This document shows positions 7,644 through 16,819 of a stretch of DNA of 64,000 nucleotides, piece by piece; within the stretch, counting starts at the first letter, position 1, and each line of letters begins with the position of its first letter. A program made the position numbers and the translations under genes. Source of the DNA: Shewanella sp. AS1 (lineage in GTDB: Bacteria > Pseudomonadota > Gammaproteobacteria > Enterobacterales > Shewanellaceae); NCBI RefSeq assembly GCF_021412565.1, contig NZ_JAKCLJ010000001.1:496001-560000 (forward strand), written 5' to 3'. The notes under the pieces are model-generated. The model was not told the DNA's origin and searched no databases. It worked only from the letters and a program-made list of their open reading frames with translations.

Positions 7644-8779
7644 AGCAAACCCTGATTGCTAGCCAAGTCTTCGATGGTGAGACATTTCATAATCAATTGC
7701 CCGTTACTTTTGAGGATGGGTATATCCTGTCTTTCGACACAGTCAAAGGCGTCGAGCCTGTTCACGTGGCGGGTACTCTGGTGCCTGGGTTTATCGATGT
7801 GCAGGTCAATGGCGGCGGAGGTGCACTGCTTAATAGTCAGCCAAGCCTGCAGGGAATTGAGACCATAGGCAGAGCTCATGCTCAGTTTGGTACAACCGGC
7901 TTTCTGCCAACCTTAATCACTGATGATATCTGCGTGATGCAGCGCGCCGCCGATGCGGTGGCCGAAGCGATAGCAAAAGACTCGGCAGGCGTGCTCGGTA
8001 TCCATTTTGAGGGGCCGCACTTGTCTGTGCCGAAAAAAGGGGTGCATCCCCAATCCTTTATCCGGCGTATCTCAGATGCAGAGCTGGCGATTTTCAGCCG
8101 CCGAGATTTGGGCACTAAAGTGGTGACCCTGGCGCCGGAAAATGTATCCACTGATGTGATTAAGGCACTGGTTGAGCAAGATGTTAGAGTCTGCTTAGGC
8201 CATTCCAATGCAGATTATGCCACTGTGGTTAAGGCGTTAGAGGCGGGGGCGACAGGTTTTACTCACCTGTTTAATGCCATGTCTGCCATGGGCTCCCGCG
8301 AGCCTGGCATGGTTGGCGCGGCGATTGAGAGTCGCGATGCCTGGTGCGGCCTGATAGTCGATGGTCATCATGTTCATAGCGCCGCGGCGAAAGTGGCCAT
8401 TTATGCCAAACCTCGGGGTAAGGTGATGTTAGTCACAGATGCTATGCCACCTGTGGGTATGAATGATGATGCCAGTTTTGAGTTGTTTGGCACTGAGGTT
8501 GTCCGACAGGGGGATCGTCTCAATGCCGTCACAGGTGAGTTGGCCGGCTGTGTGCTCGACATGGTTGGCGCCGTAAATAACAGCGTCAGAATGTTGGGAT
8601 TGGGGTTAGATGAGGCGATACGTATGGCCTCGCTTTATCCGGCGCAGTTTCTCGGCCAAGATGGAGTGCGTGGTCAACTAAAAGTCGGTCTGCGCGCCGA
8701 TATGGTGTTACTGGATAGGGCAGGCAATGTGTCACAGACCTATATAGGTGGCAAGCGAGTCTATCAGGCAAGCATTTAG
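7640..8779 (+). CDS. nagA: N-acetylglucosamine-6-phosphate deacetylase
   Basis: Hydrolyses GlcNAc-6-phosphate to glucosamine-6-phosphate and acetate. 379 residues, normal for NagA. The amidohydrolase barrel shows GFIDVQVNGGGG near the N-terminus, the metal-ligand segment GIHFEGPHLS, the histidines of VCLGHSNADY and GFTHLFNAMS, and the catalytic aspartate in LVTDAMPPVG. It follows nagK with a 76-bp gap and precedes nagX by 54 bp, so one transcript is likely. Its product needs a deaminase to enter glycolysis, and no nagB lies in this window. Confidence 0.95.
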   Translation: MKQTLIASQVFDGETFHNQLPVTFEDGYILSFDTVKGVEPVHVAGTLVPGFIDVQVNGGGGALLNSQPSLQGIETIGRAHAQFGTTGFLPTLITDDICVMQRAADAVAEAIAKDSAGVLGIHFEGPHLSVPKKGVHPQSFIRRISDAELAIFSRRDLGTKVVTLAPENVSTDVIKALVEQDVRVCLGHSNADYATVVKALEAGATGFTHLFNAMSAMGSREPGMVGAAIESRDAWCGLIVDGHHVHSAAAKVAIYAKPRGKVMLVTDAMPPVGMNDDASFELFGTEVVRQGDRLNAVTGELAGCVLDMVGAVNNSVRMLGLGLDEAIRMASLYPAQFLGQDGVRGQLKVGLRADMVLLDRAGNVSQTYIGGKRVYQASI

Positions 8780-8833
8780 ACAAAATTTTTAGAACAATAA
8801 TTAGAACAGGGAATTTAACGGGGTATATAACAC

Positions 8834-9970
8834 ATGGACAGCGTGCAGCAAAAACCATCCAAAACCAGGCTGATGTCGCTCGATGCTTTGCGCGGCTTCG
8901 ATATGTTCTGGATCTTGGGCGGTGAAACCCTGTTTGCCGGTTTGCTGGCATGGACTGGATGGCAAGGGTGGCGTATCGCCGATGCCCAGATGCATCACAG
9001 TGCCTGGAATGGTTTTACTTTCTACGATCTTATTTTTCCTCTGTTTATCTTTCTCTCTGGTGTGGCGCTGGGGCTTTCGCCTAAGCGGCTTGATCACGTG
9101 CCGATGGCGAGCCGCCTGCCTCTTTACCGTCATGCCCTTAAGCGTCTTGCTCTGCTGCTTTTTTTAGGTGTGTTATATAACCATGGCTGGGGGACGGGGG
9201 CGCCAGCGGCGCTCGATGAAGTGCGCTATGCCAGTGTGCTTGGGCGTATCGCCTTTGCCTGGTTTTTTGCTGCACTGCTTGTGTGGCACACCTCGCTGCG
9301 CACTCAGATAATTATTGCGGCTTTGATACTCTTTGGTTATGCCGCACTGCAGCTGTTTCTTCCTGTACCTGGCGGGGTAGCTGGGGATTTAAGTTTATCT
9401 GGTTCTATTAACGCCTATGTGGATCGAGTGCTGCTACCCGGCATTACTTATCAGAATCGCCCCATGGATCCAGAAGGGATCATATCGACGATCCCGGCAG
9501 TGGTGAACGCCTTAGCCGGTGTGTTTACCGGTCATTTTATTGTGAAAAGTCACCCTAAAGGTGAGTGGTTCAAGGTCGGGATATTAATGCTTGCTGGGCT
9601 GGTGACTCTCGCTCTTGGCTGGTTGGCCAATGCCATAGTGCCAGTGAATAAGGAACTGTGGACCAGCTCGTTCGTTTTGGTGACCTCGGGTTGGAGCCTG
9701 ATCCTCCTGGGGCTGTTTTATGCCTTAATCGATGTGCTTAAGCTGCAACGATTTGGTTTTGTGTTTATGGTGATTGGCTGCAACTCGATAATAATTTATC
9801 TCTCAACCAGTCTGGTGAATTGGGATTATGTGTCGCGCAGTCTCTTTGGCGGGCTGATCCAGGCTCTACCCGAATCGATGCAGATGCTATCTGGCTCCTT
9901 GGGCCTGCTCGCCGTGCAGTGGCTCCTCCTCTATTGGATGTATAAGCGCAGTATCTTTATCAGGGTATAA
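8834..9970 (+). CDS. nagX: NagX inner-membrane protein (HGSNAT / DUF5009-like)
   Basis: A 378-residue polytopic membrane protein with about ten hydrophobic segments. The N-terminal RLMSLDALRGFDMFWI stretch is typical of the family related to eukaryotic heparan-alpha-glucosaminide N-acetyltransferase, and the conserved PLFIFLSGVALG follows. In Shewanella it is called NagX and belongs to the GlcNAc regulon; its biochemical role is not settled (it may handle or transacetylate amino sugars at the inner membrane). Third gene in the nagK-nagA-nagX run, followed by a separate NagR-like site for nagP. Confidence 0.88.
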   Translation: MDSVQQKPSKTRLMSLDALRGFDMFWILGGETLFAGLLAWTGWQGWRIADAQMHHSAWNGFTFYDLIFPLFIFLSGVALGLSPKRLDHVPMASRLPLYRHALKRLALLLFLGVLYNHGWGTGAPAALDEVRYASVLGRIAFAWFFAALLVWHTSLRTQIIIAALILFGYAALQLFLPVPGGVAGDLSLSGSINAYVDRVLLPGITYQNRPMDPEGIISTIPAVVNALAGVFTGHFIVKSHPKGEWFKVGILMLAGLVTLALGWLANAIVPVNKELWTSSFVLVTSGWSLILLGLFYALIDVLKLQRFGFVFMVIGCNSIIIYLSTSLVNWDYVSRSLFGGLIQALPESMQMLSGSLGLLAVQWLLLYWMYKRSIFIRV

Positions 9971-10038
9971 AGGGGCTTATTGAGTATTGGTTTAAGCCCA
10001 CCATATCACTGGCAGATTTATGGCTGGTATAAATTAAA

Positions 10039-10054
10039 ATGACAGCGTTGTCTT
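10039..10054. promoter_or_regulatory. Candidate NagR operator upstream of nagP
   Basis: ATGACAGCGTTGTCTT matches the hex site with one change in the right arm. It overlaps a possible -35 (TTGTCT, 10049-10054) that lies 17 bp from TAACAT, which would fit repression by occlusion. Confidence 0.65.
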
Positions 10055-10205
10055 TGCTGGGTTTATGTTTTAACATCAATGAAACAAAAGGGAAGTTCAC
10101 GCCTGATTGAATTAGTGACCGTCAGGTATTTGATCTAGTATAGCTAGCTTAGGCCGATATCTGTGGTGTGATATCAGCACAGCAATAACGAGAAGAAACA
10201 GGCTT

Positions 10206-11510
10206 ATGGAAATGACAGTGAATAATATGAGTAAGCGCAGCAGCGTTATCCCTATGGCGATAGTCGCTGGGTTGTTCTTTATTTTGGGGTTTGCCACCTG
10301 GCTTAATGGCTCCTTGATGCCCTACTTAAAACAGATCTTGCAGCTTACGCCGTTTCAAGCTTCATTAATTTTGTTCTCCTTTTATATCGCCGTGACCTTT
10401 ACTGCGTTGCCTTCAGCCTGGATCATCCGCAAGGTGGGCTATAAGTCAGGTATGGCATTGGGTATGGGCACCATGATGCTGGCAGGTTTTTTGTTTATTC
10501 CTGCAGCTGAAACACAAATTTTCGCACTGTTTCTGTTTGCTCAGCTAGTCATGGGGGCGGGGCAGACCCTGCTGCAGACCGCGGTGAATCCCTATGTGGT
10601 GAGAATTGGTCCTGAAGAGTCGGCTGCTGCGCGTGTTAGCGTGATGGGGATCTTAAACAAAGGGGCTGGGGTTATCGCGCCTTTAGTCTTTACCGCACTT
10701 ATCCTAGACAGTTTTAAAGATAGGGTTGGTATGGAGCTGACTCAGCTGCAGATAGATGAGATGGCCGATAGCCTGGTTATTCCTTATCTTGGTATGGCAG
10801 TGTTTATCGGTGTGTTGGCCTTGTTAGTCAAATTCTCACCTCTGCCTGAGCTTGAAAATGAAGACGATCAAGACAGTCACAGCAAAGGACACCTTAAAGA
10901 AGCGCTTGGCCATCCTAATTTGGCCTTGGGTGTGGTTGCGCTGTTTTTCTATGTCGCCGTTGAGGTGATCGCGGGTGACACTATTGGCACCTTTGCACTA
11001 TCACTTGGGGTAGAAAATTATGGTGTGATGACCTCCTATACCATGATCTGCATGGTAATAGGCTACACCTTGGGGATTTTAACCATTCCTCGTTTTATCT
11101 CTCAGCCTAAGGCTCTGATGGTGTCGGCTATCTTAGGTGTGATATTAACTATCGGGATCCTCTTTGGTGATAATGACTCTTATGCTATCGCCAACCTTGT
11201 ATTGGTGCCCTTCGGCGGCGCTATGTTGCCTGATACCTTACTGATGATCGCCTTCTTAGGTTTAGCCAACGCAATCGTCTGGCCTGCGGTTTGGCCCCTG
11301 GCTTTGTCTGGTATGGGTAAGCTCACCAGCACAGGGTCTGCGTTATTAGTGATGGGGATTGCGGGTGGCGCTTTCGGTCCACTGTTTTGGGGCTTAACCA
11401 GCTCGGCAACCCCTATGGGCCAGCAGGGCGGTTATGCAGTAATGTTGCCTTGTTACCTGTTTATCCTCTTCTATGCGGTGAAAGGCTATAAGATGAAGAG
11501 TTGGAAATAG
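10206..11510 (+). CDS. nagP: N-acetylglucosamine permease, MFS family
   Basis: Inner-membrane sugar:H+ symporter of the FucP/GluP branch of the major facilitator superfamily; in Shewanella NagP brings in GlcNAc as the free sugar, which explains the need for NagK. 434 residues with 12 predicted helices. GFATWLNGSLMPYLKQ in helix 1 and the GAGQTLLQTAVNPYVVRIGP segment are typical of the FucP family. The alternative ATG at 10212 is equally possible because no strong ribosome site marks either. It is transcribed alone after its own NagR-like site and ends at a clear terminator. Confidence 0.92.
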   Translation: MEMTVNNMSKRSSVIPMAIVAGLFFILGFATWLNGSLMPYLKQILQLTPFQASLILFSFYIAVTFTALPSAWIIRKVGYKSGMALGMGTMMLAGFLFIPAAETQIFALFLFAQLVMGAGQTLLQTAVNPYVVRIGPEESAAARVSVMGILNKGAGVIAPLVFTALILDSFKDRVGMELTQLQIDEMADSLVIPYLGMAVFIGVLALLVKFSPLPELENEDDQDSHSKGHLKEALGHPNLALGVVALFFYVAVEVIAGDTIGTFALSLGVENYGVMTSYTMICMVIGYTLGILTIPRFISQPKALMVSAILGVILTIGILFGDNDSYAIANLVLVPFGGAMLPDTLLMIAFLGLANAIVWPAVWPLALSGMGKLTSTGSALLVMGIAGGAFGPLFWGLTSSATPMGQQGGYAVMLPCYLFILFYAVKGYKMKSWK

Positions 11511-11555
11511 CACCGCTTATATTAGTGAATCTATTTCAGTTTTAATTTGAACAAG

Positions 11556-11585
11556 ATCCGATGCATTATTGCGTCGGATTTTTTA
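11556..11585 (+). terminator. Intrinsic terminator of nagP
   Basis: A 9-bp stem with one G-T pair (11556-11564 with 11571-11579) has a 6-nt loop and is followed by six Ts. Confidence 0.85.
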
Positions 11586-11632
11586 TTGTGAATAAGCTGA
11601 GGAGATACACAAGTGTCGGTAAATTTTAGACA

Positions 11633-11662
11633 TAAAAAAACCACTCATTGAGTGGTTTTTTT
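11633..11662. terminator. Terminator of the tRNA transcript
   Basis: CCACTC-ATT-GAGTGG (11641-11655) is flanked by A8 on the left and T7 on the right, 7 bp past the 3' end of tRNA-Thr. The A-run gives a U-tract on the minus strand, where the tRNAs are read. Confidence 0.8.
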
Positions 11663-11668
11663 ATTATA

Positions 11669-11744
<76 letters not shown>

Positions 11745-11750
11745 GAAATG

Positions 11751-11826
11751 TGGTGCCCGAACCCGGAATCGAACCAGGGACACGAGGATTTTCAATCCTC
11801 TGCTCTACCGACTGAGCTATTCGGGC
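11751..11826 (-). tRNA. tRNA-Phe (anticodon GAA)
   Basis: 76 nt on the minus strand with encoded CCA. The acceptor stem starts GCCCGAA, the D-loop is AGCTCAGTCGGTAGAGC, the anticodon loop TTGAAAA reads UUY, and the T-loop is GGTTCGATTCC. It is the promoter-proximal gene of the pair. Confidence 0.96.
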
Positions 11827-11901
11827 AGCTAAACTCACGTATTAGCGTGTTTAGTGACTGCAAACTTAAGGCTTTGAGGCCGTCTCGTTTGGAGTGCGCG
11901 T

Positions 11902-11930
11902 ATAATATAGTGCCGATTTTTATCCTGCAA
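11902..11930 (-). promoter_or_regulatory. Promoter of the tRNA-Phe/tRNA-Thr unit
   Basis: On the minus strand TTGCAG (11930-11925) and TATTAT (11907-11902) are 17 bp apart, followed by a GC-rich ACGCGC discriminator typical of ppGpp-sensitive stable-RNA promoters. The start would fall about 70 nt before tRNA-Phe. Confidence 0.55.
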
Positions 11931-12047
11931 GCGCTTTTTTACTTAAATGGGATCGCATGGTTAGTTAATGTTCAATGCGGTGTTTTTTTAGTTCAATAGA
12001 CTCCAATTCCTCCCTGTCAGCCGGTAAAAACAGCGTTCGGCAGGCTT

Positions 12048-12080
12048 CATTCGTCTGTTATTCGGCAGTTATTCGTCTGC
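12048..12080. repeat. Three 11-bp tandem units
   Basis: Units at 12048-12058, 12059-12069 and 12070-12080 share the core ATTCG-x-C-x-G. They lie in the 434-bp gap between the tRNAs and yceI, which otherwise holds the tRNA promoter and a palindrome. Confidence 0.6.
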
Positions 12081-12116
12081 TAAGAGTTTGGCTCTGGTTT
12101 AGCCCTATTGGTCATT

Positions 12117-12135
12117 CATTCTAAAAGTTAGAATG
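12117..12135. promoter_or_regulatory. 19-bp palindrome upstream of yceI
   Basis: CATTCTA-AAAGT-TAGAATG has perfect 7-bp arms, 126 bp before the yceI start. The form suits a dimeric regulator's operator; the protein is unknown. Confidence 0.4.
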
Positions 12136-12260
12136 TTATAAGCGAAATTAGCTGATTTTCTCTTAGTAAAATCGAAACTAATATGAAACTTGGCACCGAA
12201 CGGGTTAACTGCCTGTTTATTTTCAAAGTGAATAATAAAGAGCAAACTTAAGGAGTGAAG

Positions 12261-12836
12261 ATGAAAAAGGGGATATTAGCGGGCGCTATCGCCGCAACTT
12301 TACTGTTCGCAAGCAGCGTGAACGCAGCCGACTATGTAATAGATAAGCAGGGGGCACATGCTTCGATTCAATTTAAGGTAAGTCATCTTGGCTACAGTTT
12401 CGTGGTGGGACGATTTAACGATTTTTCTGGCGATTTTAGCTTTGATAAAAATGCCCCGACCACATCTAAGGTACAAGTGACCATTAATACCGCAAGTGTC
12501 GATTCTAATCATCAGGCGCGCGATGAGCACCTTCGCAGTGGCGATTTCCTCAATGTGGAGAAATTCCCTAAAGCCAGTTTCACTTCTACCTCAGTAGAGG
12601 ATAAGGGAGATGGCAAGTTAGTGCTTCATGGTGATTTTACATTCAATGGGGTGACTAAACCCTTAGCGATAGATGCCAAGTTTATTGGTGAAGGTCAGGA
12701 TCCTTGGGGTGGCTATCGTGCCGGTTTTGTCGGTAATACCGAGTTTGCCCTGAAAGATTTTGGCATCGATTATGATTTAGGCCCTAGCGCAGCGAATGTG
12801 CATTTAGACTTAGTTGTTGAAGGGGTTAGGCAATAA
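12261..12836 (+). CDS. yceI: YceI-family periplasmic lipocalin-like protein
   Basis: 191 residues, the same length as E. coli YceI. The ATG at 12261 is chosen because AGGAG (12251-12255) lies 5 bp before it; the GTG at 12255 overlaps that site. A signal peptide ends at VNA-AD (about residue 22). The mature part is one YceI beta-barrel with the typical IQFKVSHLGYSFVVGRF and GDFTFNGVTKPL segments. Family members bind isoprenoid or amphiphilic ligands in the periplasm; the physiological role is uncertain. Single gene with its own terminator. Confidence 0.92.
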   Translation: MKKGILAGAIAATLLFASSVNAADYVIDKQGAHASIQFKVSHLGYSFVVGRFNDFSGDFSFDKNAPTTSKVQVTINTASVDSNHQARDEHLRSGDFLNVEKFPKASFTSTSVEDKGDGKLVLHGDFTFNGVTKPLAIDAKFIGEGQDPWGGYRAGFVGNTEFALKDFGIDYDLGPSAANVHLDLVVEGVRQ

Positions 12837-12899
12837 GGTTAGTTCGCTGCAATTCGATAAGCATCGAAAGGGAGTTTGATTCTTTTCAGATTAAGTTGC

Positions 12900-12929
12900 A
12901 AAAGGCCCATAAAGGGCCTTTTGTTTTTC
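12900..12929 (+). terminator. Terminator of yceI
   Basis: AAAAGGCCC pairs with GGGCCTTTT (12914-12922) across a 5-nt loop, followed by GTTTTTC. It also faces yggX on the other strand. Confidence 0.85.
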
Positions 12930-12956
12930 TCATTTCGGGCGGCGCGCTACAAGAGA

Positions 12957-13235
12957 TCATTCATCATCTTTTTGCGGCACGTAACCGTCAATTTTGACCT
13001 CTTTGCCCTCAAACAGGAAGTTGACCATCTGCTCTTCTAAAAATTTGCGATCCTCTACATTCATCATGTTGAGTTTTTTCTCATTGATGAGCATGGTCTG
13101 TTTCGCTTGCCAGAGTGTCCAGGCTTCCTGACTGATGTTATCAAAAATACGCTTGCCCAATTCGCCAGGGTAGAGCTGAAAGGCTAGGCCTTCTGCCTCT
13201 TTATTCAGGTATTGGCAGTTTACTTTACGACCCAT
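12957..13235 (-). CDS. yggX: Probable Fe(2+)-trafficking protein
   Basis: A 92-residue YggX-family protein that protects iron-sulfur clusters from oxidants and is linked to iron supply. The conserved start GRKVNCQYL with its single cysteine and the segment [19 protein letters not shown] are clear. The ATG at 13235 has AAGGAG 5 bp upstream; a GTG at 13241 overlaps that site. Its start lies 2 bp after the mutY stop, so it is translated with mutY, whose own Fe-S cluster it may help maintain. The mutY-yggX order is the same in E. coli. Confidence 0.94.
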   Translation of the reverse strand: MGRKVNCQYLNKEAEGLAFQLYPGELGKRIFDNISQEAWTLWQAKQTMLINEKKLNMMNVEDRKFLEEQMVNFLFEGKEVKIDGYVPQKDDE

Positions 13236-13237
13236 GT

Positions 13238-14305
13238 TCACTCCTTATTGATTGCAGAACCTAAGTTGAGATTAATTAATATGCGCTCGGTAGCAGCGGC
13301 TAAGCCAACTTTGGGGGGATTGGCTAAGTTATACCAGAGAGAGGCATCATCTTCCATGATCTGCTGCGCTTTACCTGGTTCTAACTTGGCGATATAGGCG
13401 CTGATATCCAGATGAAAATGGCTGAAGGTGTGCCGGAAACTGTCTAATGCTTCATTGCTACTCAGGCTGAGCTGCTGTGCTTCAAGATAATTTTCCAGCT
13501 CTGCAAGTGTTGCAAACTGCGGGAAGCACCAGAGTCCGCCCCATATCCCCGCCGGTGGCCTTTTCGCCATCATGACCTTGTCATTATCCTGAATGATCAG
13601 CATAAAGGCCTGTTTCTCTGGCAGGGTTTTCTTTGGTTTCTTGCCGGGGAAATCACTCTGGCGCCCCTGCAGTTGTGCCTGACAGTCGATGGCGACAGGG
13701 CAGAGGTGACACTGGGGCTTGCTTCGGGTGCAGACATTGGCGCCTATATCCATCATGGCCTGATTATACTGGGCTATATCTGCTTTTGGGGTCAGGGCGC
13801 TGGTCAGTTGCCAGAGCTGAGTTTCGACCTCTTTTTTACCCGGCCAGCCTTCTATTGCACCGTGGCGGGCAAGTACCCGCTTAACATTGCCGTCCAAAAT
13901 TGGATGATGTTGCCCAAGAGACAGAGACAACACAGCCCCAGCGGTCGAGCGGCCTATTCCGGGCAGGGACAATACCTGTTCAAATTCGGTGGGGAATGCT
14001 CCCTGATATTGCGCGGCAATGATCTGCGCCGATTTGTGCAGGTTTCTTGCCCTGGCGTAATAGCCAAGCCCAGTCCAGTAGTGCAATACTTCATCCTGAC
14101 TTGCCTGGGCGAGCTCATTGATCGAGGGGAAGCGCTGCATGAAGGCGTCGAAATAAGGGATCACAGTCGCGACCTGGGTCTGTTGTAACATGATCTCCGA
14201 GACCCAGACTTTATAAGGGGTTTTATCTTGTTGCCAAGGAAGGTGTTTGCGGCCGTGATCGGCATACCAGCTGATGATGCGCTGGCTAAAGGGCTGTTTT
14301 TTCAT
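13238..14305 (-). CDS. mutY: A/G-specific adenine DNA glycosylase
   Basis: Removes adenine paired with 8-oxoguanine. The start at 14305 ([10 protein letters not shown]) gives 355 residues, close to E. coli MutY (350); an upstream in-frame extension of 56 residues lacks family resemblance. The helix-hairpin-helix is [15 protein letters not shown], the catalytic aspartate is in [14 protein letters not shown], and the 4Fe-4S ligands are C-x6-C-x2-C-x5-C ([17 protein letters not shown]). A MutT-like C-terminal domain that recognises 8-oxoG begins near [11 protein letters not shown]. Divergent from trmB with a 257-bp shared upstream region. Confidence 0.96.
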   Translation of the reverse strand: MKKQPFSQRIISWYADHGRKHLPWQQDKTPYKVWVSEIMLQQTQVATVIPYFDAFMQRFPSINELAQASQDEVLHYWTGLGYYARARNLHKSAQIIAAQYQGAFPTEFEQVLSLPGIGRSTAGAVLSLSLGQHHPILDGNVKRVLARHGAIEGWPGKKEVETQLWQLTSALTPKADIAQYNQAMMDIGANVCTRSKPQCHLCPVAIDCQAQLQGRQSDFPGKKPKKTLPEKQAFMLIIQDNDKVMMAKRPPAGIWGGLWCFPQFATLAELENYLEAQQLSLSSNEALDSFRHTFSHFHLDISAYIAKLEPGKAQQIMEDDASLWYNLANPPKVGLAAATERILINLNLGSAINKE

Positions 14306-14562
14306 GGCGCCAGTGTATATATCGGCCAAACAATTCTCAAGCCTATTTGGCAATGTGATCGGCCTATGCTCGCACCTAAGAGGATTACTGGTATACTTGG
14401 GCAACAATAGGGCTTGCACTGCAGCAGTAACTTTGGATAATGCCCTTCTTTTTATAAAACCCAGTTGTATCAAGATGAACTTGTTTACTCGCAGTTTAAT
14501 TCTTTAGGTTTTCTAAAGTCAGACGACTGGGTTATCAATGGCAGAGACTGGAAGTAGATACA

Positions 14563-15279
14563 ATGAGCGAAGTAACCACCGCCGAGTTTAATGAAGAGGG
14601 TAAATACCTTCGTAAAGTAAGAAGTTTTGTGCTCAGAGAAGGGCGCTTAACCAAAGGCCAGGCGGTCGCCATGGAGACACAATGGCCTCTGATGGGATTG
14701 GATTACTCGCCCGAGCCGCTGGATCTCGCTAAGGTATTTGGCCGCGAAGCCGATACAGTGCTTGAGATAGGTTTTGGTATGGGTAAGTCTTTGGTTGAGA
14801 TGGCTAAAGCTGCGCCAGAGCTAAATTTTATCGGTATAGAAGTACATAAACCCGGAGTGGGAGCCTGTTTAGCCGAAGCGGCTGAGGCGGGGGTAACTAA
14901 CCTGCGTGTATTTCATCACGATGCCATTGAAGTATTAGAGAACAGTATTTTACCTGGTTCACTTGCGCGTGTTCAGCTGTTTTTCCCCGATCCTTGGCAC
15001 AAGAAGCGTCATCATAAGCGCCGCATCGTGCAGCCTGAGTTTGCCCAGATGATCCGCAGCAGCCTGAAAATCGGCGGTGTGTTCCATCTGGCCACTGACT
15101 GGGAAAACTACAGCGAGCATATGTTAGAGGTGATGAACGCCGCCGCTGGTTATAAAAATCAGTCCGCTACGGCGGATTTTGTGCCGCGCCCAGATCATCG
15201 CCCTTTGACTAAGTTTGAGGCCAGGGGCCATCGTCTCGGTCATGGCGTTTGGGATCTCATGTTTGAGCGGGTTGAGTAA
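14563..15279 (+). CDS. trmB: tRNA (guanine-N7-)-methyltransferase
   Basis: Methylates G46 in the tRNA variable loop using S-adenosylmethionine. 238 residues, as in E. coli (239). The SAM site [16 protein letters not shown] and the family motif [16 protein letters not shown], which holds the tRNA-binding and catalytic residues, are intact. It starts a trmB-yggL-glsB run (45 bp to yggL) and is divergent from mutY, an arrangement shared with many gammaproteobacteria. Confidence 0.96.
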   Translation: MSEVTTAEFNEEGKYLRKVRSFVLREGRLTKGQAVAMETQWPLMGLDYSPEPLDLAKVFGREADTVLEIGFGMGKSLVEMAKAAPELNFIGIEVHKPGVGACLAEAAEAGVTNLRVFHHDAIEVLENSILPGSLARVQLFFPDPWHKKRHHKRRIVQPEFAQMIRSSLKIGGVFHLATDWENYSEHMLEVMNAAAGYKNQSATADFVPRPDHRPLTKFEARGHRLGHGVWDLMFERVE

Positions 15280-15324
15280 GCTCAATTTCTTTTAGCTGAG
15301 TGTCTATAAAAAGAGGGAATATAC

Positions 15325-15648
15325 ATGGCAACACGTAGCCGTCGTTTACGCAAGAAATTACGCATCGATGAGTTTCAAGAGTTTGGTTTCGATGTTAACT
15401 GGACCTTTGATGACTCGGTAAGCGAAGAGCAGATCGATACCATAGTCGATGCTTTCATCGATGAGGTTATCGAGGCGAGAAAACTGGGTTTTCATGGTGG
15501 TGGCCATAAGGAGTGGGAAGGGATCATCGCCACTCAGAGCATAGGTAAATGTACCGAAGAAGATCGTCAGGCGGTGAACGATTTTTGGAAGAGTCAGCCA
15601 GTTAAAGAGGTTGTAGTCAGCGAACTATACGATATCTGGTGGAATTAA
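15325..15648 (+). CDS. yggL: YggL, 50S ribosome-associated protein (DUF469)
   Basis: 107 residues of the YggL family, which binds the large ribosomal subunit. Starts with the basic stretch [20 protein letters not shown] that typifies the family, then an acidic middle. It precedes glsB with a 1-bp overlap (TAATG at 15646-15650), so the two are translationally coupled. Confidence 0.9.
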   Translation: MATRSRRLRKKLRIDEFQEFGFDVNWTFDDSVSEEQIDTIVDAFIDEVIEARKLGFHGGGHKEWEGIIATQSIGKCTEEDRQAVNDFWKSQPVKEVVVSELYDIWWN

Positions 15649-16562
15649 TGCCGCAACAGGCTTTACTCGAAACCATTATTGAGCAAGTTCGTCCGCTGTT
15701 AGGCAAAGGCAAGGTTGCCGATTATATTCCGGCCTTAGCCGAAGTGGATCCCAATAAGCTTGGGATTGCTGTCACCACTGTGGATGGCCGAACCATTGGG
15801 GCTGGAGATTATCTCGAGCCCTTTTCGGTTCAGAGTATCTCTAAGGTGTTTAGCCTCACTGTCGCTTTGACTCTGTATGAAGAGAGGGATATCTGGTCGA
15901 GGGTGGGAAAGGAGCCTTCGGGGCAATCCTTTAACTCGCTGGTACAGATAGAGCTTGAACGGGGCGTACCTAGAAACCCCTTCATCAATGCCGGTGCCTT
16001 GATCATCGCCGATCTTTTACAGGGCCGATTGAGTGCCCCTAAGCATCACATGCTTGAGGTGGTGCGTAAGCTGAGTGCCAATCCCAGTATTATCTACGAT
16101 AAACGGGTTGCCGCGTCAGAATATGAGCACAGTGCCCGTAACGCCGCGATAGCTTACCTGATGAAATCCTTCGGCAATTTTAACAATGATGTCGATAAGG
16201 TACTGAGAAACTACTTTCATTACTGCGCCCTTAAGATGAGCTGCGCCGATCTGTCAAAGGCGATGCTTTATCTGGCTAACGCGGGTAAATCGATTGCCGG
16301 AATACCTGTGGTCTCGCCCATTCAGACCCGCAAACTGAATGCGTTACTGGCGACTTCTGGCCTATATGATGGCGCAGGCGAGTTTGCCTATCGGGTTGGT
16401 ATGCCGGGCAAGAGTGGTGTTGGTGGCGGTATTATTGCCGTTATCCCTGGGGATATGAGTGTTTGTGTCTGGTCGCCTGAGCTGGATAAAAATGGTAACT
16501 CATTTGCCGGTACCGCTGCGCTTGAACATCTTTCTCAGGCCTTGGGTCGCTCAATTTTCTAA
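15648..16562 (+). CDS. glsB: Glutaminase B
   Basis: Hydrolyses glutamine to glutamate and ammonia in the cytoplasm. The ATG at 15648 overlaps the yggL stop by one base and gives 304 residues (E. coli GlsB 308); a GTG at 15639 inside yggL is less likely. The beta-lactamase-like catalytic serine and lysine lie in [14 protein letters not shown] (S-x-x-K). Later family blocks [13 protein letters not shown] and [14 protein letters not shown] are intact. Last gene of the trmB run, followed by a strong terminator. Confidence 0.95.
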   Translation: MPQQALLETIIEQVRPLLGKGKVADYIPALAEVDPNKLGIAVTTVDGRTIGAGDYLEPFSVQSISKVFSLTVALTLYEERDIWSRVGKEPSGQSFNSLVQIELERGVPRNPFINAGALIIADLLQGRLSAPKHHMLEVVRKLSANPSIIYDKRVAASEYEHSARNAAIAYLMKSFGNFNNDVDKVLRNYFHYCALKMSCADLSKAMLYLANAGKSIAGIPVVSPIQTRKLNALLATSGLYDGAGEFAYRVGMPGKSGVGGGIIAVIPGDMSVCVWSPELDKNGNSFAGTAALEHLSQALGRSIF

Positions 16563-16565
16563 AGG

Positions 16566-16593
16566 CTGCGCTTGCCTGAGCGCAGTTTTTCTT
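16566..16593 (+). terminator. Terminator of trmB-yggL-glsB
   Basis: CTGCGCT (16566-16572) pairs with AGCGCAG (16579-16585), followed by five Ts. Confidence 0.88.
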
Positions 16594-16819
16594 TCTGAAC
16601 ATTGTGCTATTGAGATAAATACTACTTGGTTAAATTAACCAAAAACTGGTGAAACTCTTTACCTTCCTAATCACCCTTATAATTCAATCTTCTCTATATA
16701 TCTGATTTTATTCGATTAAAAAATATTGGCACAATATCTGTATTCTAACTGTCCAACGACACATGCTGCAGCTCAAGTTGCTCATCATGTGAATCATCGA
16801 CCGCTTAAGGAATGAGAAT

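Noticed and set aside
13239..13241. GTG start of yggX at 13241
   Set aside because: It overlaps the ribosome site that serves the ATG at 13235, whose product matches the family start.
13673..14188. 171-codon antisense ORF inside mutY
   Set aside because: mutY is intact on the other strand with all motifs; this is a shadow frame.
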